DNA of 64,000 nucleotides from Purpureocillium takamizusanense. Taxonomy: Eukaryota; Ascomycota; Sordariomycetes; Hypocreales; Ophiocordycipitaceae. The stretch covers positions 3,410,001 to 3,474,000 of the forward strand of contig NC_063068.1 in NCBI RefSeq assembly GCF_022605165.1, written 5' to 3'. Shown here piece by piece: positions 33,698 to 42,196 of this stretch (positions are counted from its first letter, which is position 1; every line of letters begins with the position of its first letter). The translations under genes and the position numbers were made by a program. The notes under the pieces are model-generated. The model made no database searches. It worked only from the letters and a program-made list of their open reading frames with translations, and was not told where the DNA came from.

Positions 33698-33708
33698 GTA
33701 CGAAGTAC
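33698..33708 (+). repeat. Dispersed motif GTACGAAGTAC
   Basis: Exact 11-base copy, flanked by further TACGTA sequence. Intergenic. Confidence 0.8.
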
Positions 33709-34473
33709 GTAGTCAAAGACCGTGATACGGCCCTTGCATCCTTCCCTTGTTGAGAAGCGCAACTTCCACATCCCTCTCCCATCGCTCCAATCAGGGTCGC
33801 GCGTGCAGGGAGGGCAGGCGCGACAGACCATGCCGCGAAAATCGGGCAGCCCCTGCCACAAGTCTCAACCGGCGCTTAGATGAAGAACGGGGGCCAATGA
33901 GGGTTTACGTTCTGCCCCCCCGCAAGCGCCGACCTCACACTCCGATGCAGCAACGCCCAGCATCGTCAACCATCCATCGTCGTCCAAGCCCCTCGAAGCG
34001 CCGCACCGGGGCAGCCTCTCATTGCACAGCGTTGCCTTGAAACCTGTGAAGATTGGAAATGATGCAGCTCTTTGCGTTGTTGGGCCTGCGCGCGGCCGCT
34101 GCTCGAGGCCGCCAGGCAGCGCAGCTGGGCAGGCAGCTAAGCCGTCCCATCAATGCCTTGGGCCCATTGTCGGCGGGCAATTGTTGTGCTCCCGCTGGGC
34201 TCGCCTCTTCATTTACACGACAATAAACAATAGTGTGTCTGTTTTACTCTTCATCACACCAAGTGACTCATTGTCCCTTGCCTTCGTTCGTCATTCACTA
34301 TTTGCGAACGTGCCGCATCCGCCTTCGACGTAGCCCTTGAGCTCGACAACATCTACCTCTTGCCTCTGCCCTTTCCGTTTCTTTCCACCATCCGCGGCCC
34401 GGTTCAGAGACGCGGGCAGTCATGTGTCGCATATCAACGATCAACGGGGCAAAATCTCAGTGAAAAATAGCGT

Positions 34474-34484
34474 GTACGAAGTAC
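34474..34484 (+). repeat. Dispersed motif GTACGAAGTAC
   Basis: Exact copy 118 bases upstream of the ATG of the 1010-residue membrane protein. Confidence 0.8.
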
Positions 34485-34601
34485 GACTTTGTCTTCCTCA
34501 CCCGGCGCGTTGCGGCAAAGCGGCAAACAAAGATTCGCGGATCCGCGCACGAGCGAGCACACGGCGACAACGTCGACGCCTCTTCCGAGAACAAAATCAG
34601 A

Positions 34602-37600
34602 ATGGGATACAGAAGGAACTCGCCCGCTTCAAACCGCGGAAATGAACCGGACGATTGGGAGGAGTGGGAAGATGACGATGTCGTCACTCCCATCGACGCC
34701 GGGGAGCAGGTTTCGAGCCCTCCACTCTTGCAGCAAGCGGCACCGCGATCCCGCACATCGGTCAAGCCGTCGACAGCCAGAAACTCAAGACTGTCAACGG
34801 CCAAGGTGAGGCGGCTCAAGTCTCGACATCGACAAAAGGCACAAAACGAAAAGGCCGGCATCCGACTCATCACCGACATGAGCGCCTTTAGGCGAAACCA
34901 CCACATTGCTCATCAGGCTTGTGCCGCTGGCGAAGCGCAGCCGAAATTCGTGGACGCCGCGGCGCTCCGAGCTTTGGAGGGGGAGCCGAACTCTGCGTCT
35001 GTCGGGAACTGGAACTGGTTCAAGAGGGATAAGACACCAACCCCAGTGTCTGCCACGCCACAAAGATCAGGGCGCACTGAGCAAGAGCTTTCTCCTGATG
35101 ATCGGCCCATCGTCATAGGAATATCTCTGCCGTCTGAACAGATGGGCTCGCGGGATATCAGCCCCCAGACGGCTAACCACCCATCGCCCGAAACCTCTGT
35201 TTTGGGTAATGCCACGAGCAAAGTGGCACCCAAAGCTGAGAGCTCAGCTGCGGAGGACCCCAATGCGAGCTTGCAGAGATCGGTGTGGTCCCCGGATACT
35301 CCAGATACCACCAACTCGTTTCGGTCGAACCGAGCGGCTTCGAGTGTCTATTCGCAATCTGTACTTGCCGGATTGGCCATCAGCCAACGGGCACCACCCG
35401 TGCCGGCCGTGCCCGACAGTTACAAGGCGTCTCAGCCCAGGATACTCAGCCTGGAGCTTACTCGCAGCCCAGAGGAGGAAGAGAGTGGAACACCTTGCAC
35501 CCTCTTTGAAGAGGATGGCTCGTCTCCCCAAAACAAAGTCCAGGGAAGGATCCCAGGCGTCTCCCCTGACAGTGCCGGATCCAGATCGCAGGGCTGGTGG
35601 GACCATGTAGTCACCCCCTTTGTGGACAAGAAGTTTTCTTTCTCCAGCCGAAAGATGAAGGCTTCATCACCAAGATATGAGGAGCCACCGCCCGAGAGGC
35701 TTGTTCACATCGACGAGAAGCGCCCCAAGGACCAGTCGCTGCAGGTGCCGCGGCTCATGTCGCAAGCACCCATAGTTCGCGCCCCGACTCCGCGGAAAGC
35801 CCAGACACCGCAATCTGAGTTGCATTCGGCTCCAGAGATGGTAGAGGCTTCGTCGTCGAGGAGCCCACCACCGTCGTCGAGCACGATCGTTGTCCAGGAG
35901 AAGCATTATACTGCGATGACGGACGGGAGCAACAGGGACCAGCCACCACCGTATTCGCCGCCAAAGAAGCACGAAAAGACTGCAGTGCGCTATCGAGCCC
36001 TCTTTCCGCCTGGGCACCCGCTTCAGGCTCAGTTTCCTCCATCTCCGGGCCCATCGTCTCCCGGACTCGCAGCGACGATGACGTCTCAAGGCGCAACACA
36101 ACTGGTCAATGTTCCTCTGACCCCTGCTGCTCGGAGCCAAACACCTCCCAGGATCGGAGAGCCGCTCCCGCCTCGGCCACCTGGCACGTACCTTCCACAG
36201 GAGCACGCGCACTCAGCCAGGGGTCAATTTTACAAGGTCGAAAGACGACGGCGCCGCCACGAGAAGGAAGAGGTTGTCGCGCGGCGGCTGGGGGGCTTCT
36301 GGAGAGGACGGGGTTGCATCCCGGCGGCCGGTTGCTTCGGTCGCACTGGACGGGAAGGCCGCAAGCGCCGGCGAGTTTGTGCGGCAATATGGGCTGGAGT
36401 CCTTGCTCTTATCATTCTCATCATCGTTCTGGCTGCCGTACTCACCCGACATCACGGCACGAGCACGGAACAGTCGATATGGGTTAATCTCACCGACTTC
36501 CCGCCCATGCCTACGGGTGTCCTGACAGTAGTCGGCCCGGACAACAGCGCCTCCAAAAGTGTCTGCACCGAGCCTTCGACTCTCTGGAGCTGTTCGCTTC
36601 CCAAAGACCAGCAAGAGTCTGTTGCCCCATACAAGGCAGATCAGCCGACCGTGATCATGCAGATTCAATGGGACAACAGCACAAGCAACGGCTGGAAGAG
36701 CTCGGGCGGTGGGAAACCTCGGAGGGGGCTGTCGGCTGTTGCAGCCGCGGCCAGGGCAATTCTTCAAGCAAGGGAGGACGCAAGTGGTTTTATTTCCCAG
36801 CCCGCCGCACCGAGCTTCAAGGAAATGTTCTTCTTGGGCAACACCACGGATGATGTCCGGGCTGAGAACAAGGCGGGGGAGCCAACCCCATTCTATATTA
36901 GCCTGCTCAAGTCGATCAACGATACGGCCAGCTTCCCATCACTAACGAAAAGGGGCCCCGGCGACCAGATTGGCAATCAGAGCCTGGTCGCGCTATTGCC
37001 TGCTCCAGACTTGGACTCGGACGGGACGCCTGCTCCTGCCGCCATGCTTCCGAACCCTACGAAGCAGCCGGTGCGGCTCTTTGACCGAGGCCTGCCCACA
37101 GAGCATTACGGATTCTACACACATTTCAAGAGGACCATCTTTGTCCGGTCCGCGACAATATTGAACAAAACGGATGAGGGGAACGTTCCACTCGACGAGA
37201 ACGGCGGATGCCGCAAGAACGAAGCCGACTTCTTGGTGACGTGGGCGGAAACACGGGTGCTGGTGCAGATTTGGACCCGAACACTGAGCTCCAACACGTC
37301 TTCACTCCTGAACGCCAACACAGGACGAGGCATCGGGGCCACTGGGCAGCTTGTTCGGCCCGGGACGATGCCATACCCAGTGACGGTGACGCTCGACACT
37401 CACGGGGGGGATCCAAAGAAGAAGCTGGTGTGGTACTGGCCGATGGACAAGCGACTGAAGCTCGACACGAGTAAGCCCGCTCTCCTGGCCAACAACATGG
37501 GCGTTGGCGGAACGTGGATCAACCCACGCGGCACTGGAGATGCGAGTGTTGGGGGGTTCGATGGGGGGAGCGGCGGGTGCAAGTGCGAATGGGTGAACTG

Positions 37601-37634
37601 GATTCAGACACAGGGAAGCAAAAGGAGCCAGTAG
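34602..37634 (+). CDS. Single-pass membrane protein of unknown function, 1010 residues
   Basis: One uninterrupted exon. Residues 1 to about 590 are hydrophilic and Ser/Pro-rich with many SP and TP sites, which suggests disorder and phosphorylation; an acidic WEEWEDDD patch lies near the N-terminus. A basic cluster (GREGRKRRR) directly precedes a single membrane helix at about 593-617, so the N-terminal part should be cytosolic and the C-terminal 390 residues luminal or extracellular. The C-terminal part has many Asn-x-Ser/Thr sites (such as NLT and NTT) and a few Cys, and ends in CKCEWVNW. I recognise no catalytic domain. From memory, Sordariomycete proteins of this build are sometimes labelled 'glycoprotease family'; no peptidase M22 motif is present. 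Function unknown. Confidence 0.85.
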   Translation: MGYRRNSPASNRGNEPDDWEEWEDDDVVTPIDAGEQVSSPPLLQQAAPRSRTSVKPSTARNSRLSTAKVRRLKSRHRQKAQNEKAGIRLITDMSAFRRNHHIAHQACAAGEAQPKFVDAAALRALEGEPNSASVGNWNWFKRDKTPTPVSATPQRSGRTEQELSPDDRPIVIGISLPSEQMGSRDISPQTANHPSPETSVLGNATSKVAPKAESSAAEDPNASLQRSVWSPDTPDTTNSFRSNRAASSVYSQSVLAGLAISQRAPPVPAVPDSYKASQPRILSLELTRSPEEEESGTPCTLFEEDGSSPQNKVQGRIPGVSPDSAGSRSQGWWDHVVTPFVDKKFSFSSRKMKASSPRYEEPPPERLVHIDEKRPKDQSLQVPRLMSQAPIVRAPTPRKAQTPQSELHSAPEMVEASSSRSPPPSSSTIVVQEKHYTAMTDGSNRDQPPPYSPPKKHEKTAVRYRALFPPGHPLQAQFPPSPGPSSPGLAATMTSQGATQLVNVPLTPAARSQTPPRIGEPLPPRPPGTYLPQEHAHSARGQFYKVERRRRRHEKEEVVARRLGGFWRGRGCIPAAGCFGRTGREGRKRRRVCAAIWAGVLALIILIIVLAAVLTRHHGTSTEQSIWVNLTDFPPMPTGVLTVVGPDNSASKSVCTEPSTLWSCSLPKDQQESVAPYKADQPTVIMQIQWDNSTSNGWKSSGGGKPRRGLSAVAAAARAILQAREDASGFISQPAAPSFKEMFFLGNTTDDVRAENKAGEPTPFYISLLKSINDTASFPSLTKRGPGDQIGNQSLVALLPAPDLDSDGTPAPAAMLPNPTKQPVRLFDRGLPTEHYGFYTHFKRTIFVRSATILNKTDEGNVPLDENGGCRKNEADFLVTWAETRVLVQIWTRTLSSNTSSLLNANTGRGIGATGQLVRPGTMPYPVTVTLDTHGGDPKKKLVWYWPMDKRLKLDTSKPALLANNMGVGGTWINPRGTGDASVGGFDGGSGGCKCEWVNWIQTQGSKRSQ

Positions 37635-38155
37635 GTAAGGGTGAGGGTGAGGGGGGGTGCGCTCCTGGAACGCTGGCCATTGTCGCCCTACGGATCAATA
37701 TGACGGACCGGGTTTCTAGTATATTCTTGGCTATGCATTGCCTCGGGCGTTGGAATAGGCTTATCCTGTCTTCTCAAGCTGACATGTGTAACCATTGTCA
37801 TTGAGCCATGATAGTATGTTGGTATTGAATCTGACCTTGCCGTGCGCTCGTCGGTGACCCTCTGGGTCGGTGTCTTGGCTTGCATTACGGACACGGACGA
37901 CGACGGATGCGGACCGGGGCCGACCCGTCTCCGTCCGCCGGTGTTTGTGGGCCGGAGGCGTTGTCGTCCGGTCCCCTGGACCCACTTAATTTTCCACGCA
38001 GCTCGCATTGCAGCTTTGCCACTTCGCCTTGACAACCTCCATCCAACCTTCAACACCGCGCCTCACCTCACCCGACTCGGGATGCGCGCGCCCATCTCGT
38101 CACCGCAGCCCTTCCTCCTCGCTGCCTGTCCCTGCGCCGCCCGCACTGCGCCTCG
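37635..38155. other. Intergenic region before QRI7
   Basis: About 520 bases between two co-directional genes. No RNA or protein gene is seen. A G-run follows the upstream stop at about 37,640-37,660. Confidence 0.5.
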
Positions 38156-39982
38156 ATGCCGCGCCCGCCATGCCGCATCCCGCTCCTCAGGCCCGTCCGC
38201 CCCGGCGCGCGCTGGGCAACAGCAGCAGCAAGAGCAGCAAGAGCAGCAGGTTATAGCAGCAGAAGCAGCGGGATCGCCACGCCGCCGCCGCCGTACCCCC
38301 TCCGTGCGGGAGCGGCAGCGACGACGACAGAAGCAGCAGAAGCAGCAGCAGACGCCGCCGCCGCCAACAACCCGTCCCGGACGCTCCTCACGCTCGCCAT
38401 CGAGACGTCGTGCGACGACACGGCCGTGGCGGTGCTGTCGCGGTGCCGCGCCACGGGCCGCGCCTCGCTGCTCTTCAACGAGCGCATTTCTTCGGACAAC
38501 CGGGCATTTCGCGGCGTGAACCCCGCCGTCGCGGTGCAGGGGCACAACGCGTCGCTGGGGCCGCTCGTGAGGCGGGCGCTGGCTACCCTGCCGGACGCTG
38601 CTGCTGATGATGATTATAGTAGTAGCACGACGACGGCGGCGGCGGCAGCGGCGACGACGACCTCGGAGGGGAGCTCGGCGACGTCGCGGAGCTCGCGCAC
38701 GTTGAACGTGGGCGGCAGGCAAAAGGCCCTGCCGGACTTTGTGTCGGTCACGCGCGGGCCCGGCATCATGGCCAACCTCGCCGTCGGGCTCAACGTGGCC
38801 AAGGGCCTCGCCGTCGCGTGGGACGTGCCGCTGCTCGCCGTCCACCACATGCAGGCGCACGCCCTGACGCCGCGCCTCGTCGACGCGCTGGGCATGGATA
38901 TGGACATGGGCATGGACAAGGACACGGCTACTCGAGGCCATGGCAACAACACAATCGGGTCCGCCGCCGCCGCGTCGCCAGACTTTCCGTTCCTGTCGCT
39001 CCTCGTCTCCGGCGGGCACACGCAGCTCGTGCACTCGGCCTCGCTCACGGACCACCGCATCGTCGCCACCACGGGGGACATTGCCATCGGCAACCTGCTC
39101 GACCAGACGGCACGCGTCATCCTGCCCGAGGACGTGCTCGAGGCCAGCCCGGACGTCATGTACGGCCGCGTGCTCGACGCGTTTGCGTTTCCCCCTTGTC
39201 CGCCTCCTCCTCCTCCTCCTGGTCCTACTTCTCCTCCTCGCCCGTTCGCCGCCTCAGCAGCATCAGCAGCATCAGAAGCAGCAGCAGCATCAGAAGCAGC
39301 AGCAGCAACACCAGGCGCTACCCACGACGACGGCGTGGCCGCCCAACACGAGGCCTTCTTCCGCCCCGCGACGTCGCGCGCCGACGAAATCGCCGACGTC
39401 CCCTCCGGGTACCCCTGGACCGTGCCGCTGCCCTTCCGCAACTCGCGCCGCCTCGCCTACTCCTTCAGCAGCATCCACGCGCACGTCCACCGCCTCGCCG
39501 CCGAGCGCGGCCCGCACATGGACCTGGCCGAGCGCCGCGCCCTCGCCAGGCACACCCTCCGCGCCGCCTTTCAGCACCTCGCCTCGCGCCTCGTCCTCGC
39601 GCTCGAGGACCGCCCGGAGCTGCTGCCGCTGCTGAACGCCCGTGGAACAAAAGCAGCACCACTATCATCAGCAACACCGGCAGCATCGCCAACCACAACC
39701 CTCGTCGTCGCCGGCGGCGTCGCCTCCAACCGCTTCCTCGCCCACGTCCTGCGCACAACGCTCGCCGCCCGCGGCTTCCCCGGCGTGCGCCTCGTCGCGC
39801 CCCCCGTCGCGCTGTGCACCGACAACGCCGCCATGGTGGCCTGGACCGCCATGGAGATGTACGAGGCCGGCTGGCGGAGCGACCTGTCGGCGTGCCCCAT
39901 CGGCAAGTGGCCCATGGACCCCAGCGTCGGGCTGGGGATCCTGGGCGTCGACGGGTGGCTCAGGGACGGCGCTGCGGCTTGA
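38156..39982 (+). CDS. QRI7: Mitochondrial tRNA N6-threonylcarbamoyladenosine transferase
   Basis: 608 residues, one exon. The TsaD/Kae1/Qri7 enzyme transfers threonylcarbamoyl to A37 of ANN-decoding tRNAs. Motifs are LAIETSCDDTAVAVL (80-94), the NPAVAVQGHNASL block (122-134), the metal-binding HHMQAHAL, LLVSGGHTQLV, GDIAIGNLLDQTARV, VVAGGVASNRFL and CTDNAAMVAW. The N-terminus (residues 1-75) is Arg/Ala-rich and nearly free of acidic residues, fitting a mitochondrial presequence and so Qri7 instead of cytosolic Kae1. It is about 200 residues longer than yeast Qri7 (about 407), mostly from low-complexity inserts: Ala/Thr/Ser-rich after residue 145, Met-Asp repeats after about 245, Pro then Ala/Ser repeats at about 345-395, and a short one near 500. 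These are coded by triplet repeats. Confidence 0.9.
   Translation: MPRPPCRIPLLRPVRPGARWATAAARAARAAGYSSRSSGIATPPPPYPLRAGAAATTTEAAEAAADAAAANNPSRTLLTLAIETSCDDTAVAVLSRCRATGRASLLFNERISSDNRAFRGVNPAVAVQGHNASLGPLVRRALATLPDAAADDDYSSSTTTAAAAAATTTSEGSSATSRSSRTLNVGGRQKALPDFVSVTRGPGIMANLAVGLNVAKGLAVAWDVPLLAVHHMQAHALTPRLVDALGMDMDMGMDKDTATRGHGNNTIGSAAAASPDFPFLSLLVSGGHTQLVHSASLTDHRIVATTGDIAIGNLLDQTARVILPEDVLEASPDVMYGRVLDAFAFPPCPPPPPPPGPTSPPRPFAASAASAASEAAAASEAAAATPGATHDDGVAAQHEAFFRPATSRADEIADVPSGYPWTVPLPFRNSRRLAYSFSSIHAHVHRLAAERGPHMDLAERRALARHTLRAAFQHLASRLVLALEDRPELLPLLNARGTKAAPLSSATPAASPTTTLVVAGGVASNRFLAHVLRTTLAARGFPGVRLVAPPVALCTDNAAMVAWTAMEMYEAGWRSDLSACPIGKWPMDPSVGLGILGVDGWLRDGAAA
39240..39312 (+). repeat. 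In-frame AGC/GCA triplet repeats in QRI7
   Basis: Tandem trinucleotides coding Ala/Ser tracts after a Pro-rich CCT run. They sit between conserved blocks, so they probably form a surface loop. Confidence 0.75.
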
Positions 39983-40251
39983 CCACCCTGAACACCCCGA
40001 ATGCTCGAGCCGGACGGATGCAGAGCAGCAAGCAACCACATCTTGTAAATACATCGTGTACGTCATGATACGACCTGTAACAAAACATCTGTACTTTAGC
40101 GGTCTTTGGCAGACAACGGGTCACGGTCTATATGGAAAAAGAAGTGCCTTGTGTATTTGTTGTACAAGATACATTGACCAGTACACAGCCGCCAACGCGG
40201 CTTCGCTCGCGAGTCTGCTCCTCCAGCTTCTGTCTACAAGTGACCCATAAT

Positions 40252-41199
40252 CTAGTCCAGCTCGCTCGTCACGTTGGTGAACTCGCCCTTCTCCAGCTTC
40301 GTCTGCCAGAAGATGGGGTTCGTGTCGTTGAAGCCATGCTTGACCCAGCCCTCCTCCTTGACATGGTACAGGTTGATGAAGCCGCCAGAGTAGGCGTCGC
40401 GGTGCGTGGCCGCCAAGATGCTCCGCCTGCCCAGCTCCAGCGCGTCCTCGACGCTCAGGTCGTAGTTGTACTCGGCGTCGAGCACGCCGTACGCAAACGT
40501 CTGACCGCTGCCCACGCAGAAGAGGTTGCCCTGGAGGCGGGTGCCGTCGCTGTCGACGTAGTAGAGCGCGGGGCCCTCCTCCTTGGTCACGCCGGCGCAC
40601 ATGGTCCCCATGCTCAGGCCCATTCCCTTGTACGAGTAGACCAGGTTGGCCAGAATCTTGCTCGCCGCGGCGACGCTGATGCGACGCTTGTGACGGAGCT
40701 CGTGCAGCCGGCACTGCATGCCCAGCCAGGCGAGCCAGTACTGGCAGTCGGCGGCACCGCCGGCCATGGTGCCGAGGAGCACGCTGTTGATCTCAATGAC
40801 CTTCTTGACCGTCTGCGAGGCGATCCAGTTGCCGGCCGTGGCTCGCGAGTCGGTAGCGACGATGATTCCGCCCTTGAAGCGGAAGGCGAGCGTCGTCGTG
40901 CCGTGAGCAATCTTGATCGGGCAGTCGGGGTTCGACCGGTCGTCCGTCGCCGCGCGCAGCCAGGAAGACGGCTATCGATATCAAAGATTAGCACAGCATC
41001 ATTGATTGCCTTCCCCGCGATGCGAAAGAGAACACTCTCAAGTCGGGGGAGGGAGTCGCGGATGTACCTGGGCAATGGGCGGCATGGCAAACTTGCCGGC
41101 GAGGCTCGACGCAGGATTCATCAAGTCCTGTGCCTCGTCCTCAAACGACTCATTTTGCTCGTAAGCCGGCCGGCTGTATCTCGAAATGAGGGTGTCCAT
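40252..41199 (-). CDS. PRE2: 20S proteasome subunit beta-5, chymotrypsin-like
   Basis: Two exons (41068-41199 and 40252-40971) join in phase 0 to 283 residues, close to yeast Pre2 (287). The start chosen is the ATG of [13 protein letters not shown]; another in-frame start lies 20 codons upstream but has no family support. The propeptide ends at IKIAHG, and autocatalytic cleavage before Thr69 (HG/TTTLAF) exposes the catalytic Thr. In mature numbering Thr1, Asp17 and Lys33 are all present. [17 protein letters not shown] and [14 protein letters not shown] are beta-5 signatures. It cleaves after hydrophobic residues in the core particle. It converges on QRI7 with 269 bases between the stops. Confidence 0.95.
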
Positions 41200-42196
41200 C
41201 GTCGTCTGGTGCAAGAGACGAGTCTCTCGTTGTCGTGAAGGGCTTTGTCGGGGTGGCACAAGGGGGGACCTCGTTGTTCACCAACGCACGCGGAGGGGGA
41301 TGCCGGTCCGATGGGCAGAGGCAATGGCGATTCGGAGCGTCCTCGTGTGCAGCCGCGCGCGAATCGCTGGGGTAGATGGCAATGGTGGCGGTGACGATGG
41401 TGGTGATGTGGTGTGGACAGGATGACGGAGGTCGTTGGATATGGCGAAGCGGTTGACGAGGTCAGGCAGCTCCCGGATCGCGCGTCACCAGCTTCAGCAG
41501 TGCTAGCAGAGCTCCAGCGAGGCCTGCAAGCTGGCTGAGGTAATGCGGCACTACGTCCGTCCGCGAGCCTCGTTGGCCAGTAGCGGCGAGTACAGAGCCC
41601 CACTTCACCGTCAGTGCCTTGTTGCCTAACCAGAAGCTGGCAGGTACGTACTTCGTACTCTGTGGGCTGCCACTCCAACATCACTCTAGATAGAAAAAGG
41701 CGACAGCAGTTCACAACTTCAAGGCCCCGCTGCAAGCTCGCCTTCGCGAGTACACGCCCCATTACCCGTCTGGCGACATCAATTCTAGCTTCCGTGATTT
41801 CATAGCAATTACTCGACTAGGATATCGGAAACTAACAAAACTGGCGGTTCCCCACCTCCCTCCCGTTTCAGGAGCCTTCACTCACCCAGGTGCCTGCCTG
41901 TCAGACTGGCTTCTCGCTTCTCCTTGCGCACGCCCACCACAGACCAGAGGCAGAAGAGAAATTGAGACTGACAGCAAGAAAAACGAATCAAAGGATCGCC
42001 TGTAACAATGTGATGAGACAACGAGACATGGTTCAGAGAGCGCAAACCGAGACGGCCATGCGGTTCATGGCGGTCATGACAAATATCAATGTTCCCCTTC
42101 CCCAAGGTATACTCTTTCCCTTCGCCCGTGCGTTTTCGTTGCCGTCACTCCACTTCGCCGGGCTTAGAGTTTAACCCAAAAGACTGCAGCTCCAAT
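41200..42196. other. Intergenic region, PRE2 promoter side
   Basis: About 1 kb between the PRE2 start and the tricalbin stop (both minus strand). It contains the GTACGAAGTAC copy at 41,648. I did not find an obvious Rpn4-type proteasome box. No gene is supported. Confidence 0.5.
41648..41658 (-). repeat. Dispersed motif GTACGAAGTAC
   Basis: Exact copy on the minus strand, about 450 bases upstream of the PRE2 start. Confidence 0.8.

Larger units (their letters stand above)
29459..34601. other. 5.1 kb gene-poor region between divergent genes
   Basis: Lies between the GT34 gene (-) and the 1010-residue protein gene (+), and should hold both promoters. No gene is supported. Features are G-runs (29,963 and 31,148), GTCGA and GGACT short repeats (about 30,005 and 31,723), and a cluster of motifs related to GTACGAAGTAC at 32,159, 32,466, 33,433, 33,698 and 34,474. 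Open frames such as 29,692-30,396 (-) are compositional and have no domain. Confidence 0.5.

Noticed and set aside
38063..39055. 330-codon minus-strand Arg-rich frame across QRI7
   Set aside because: Antisense of QRI7 GC-rich triplet repeats; repeats keep several frames open.
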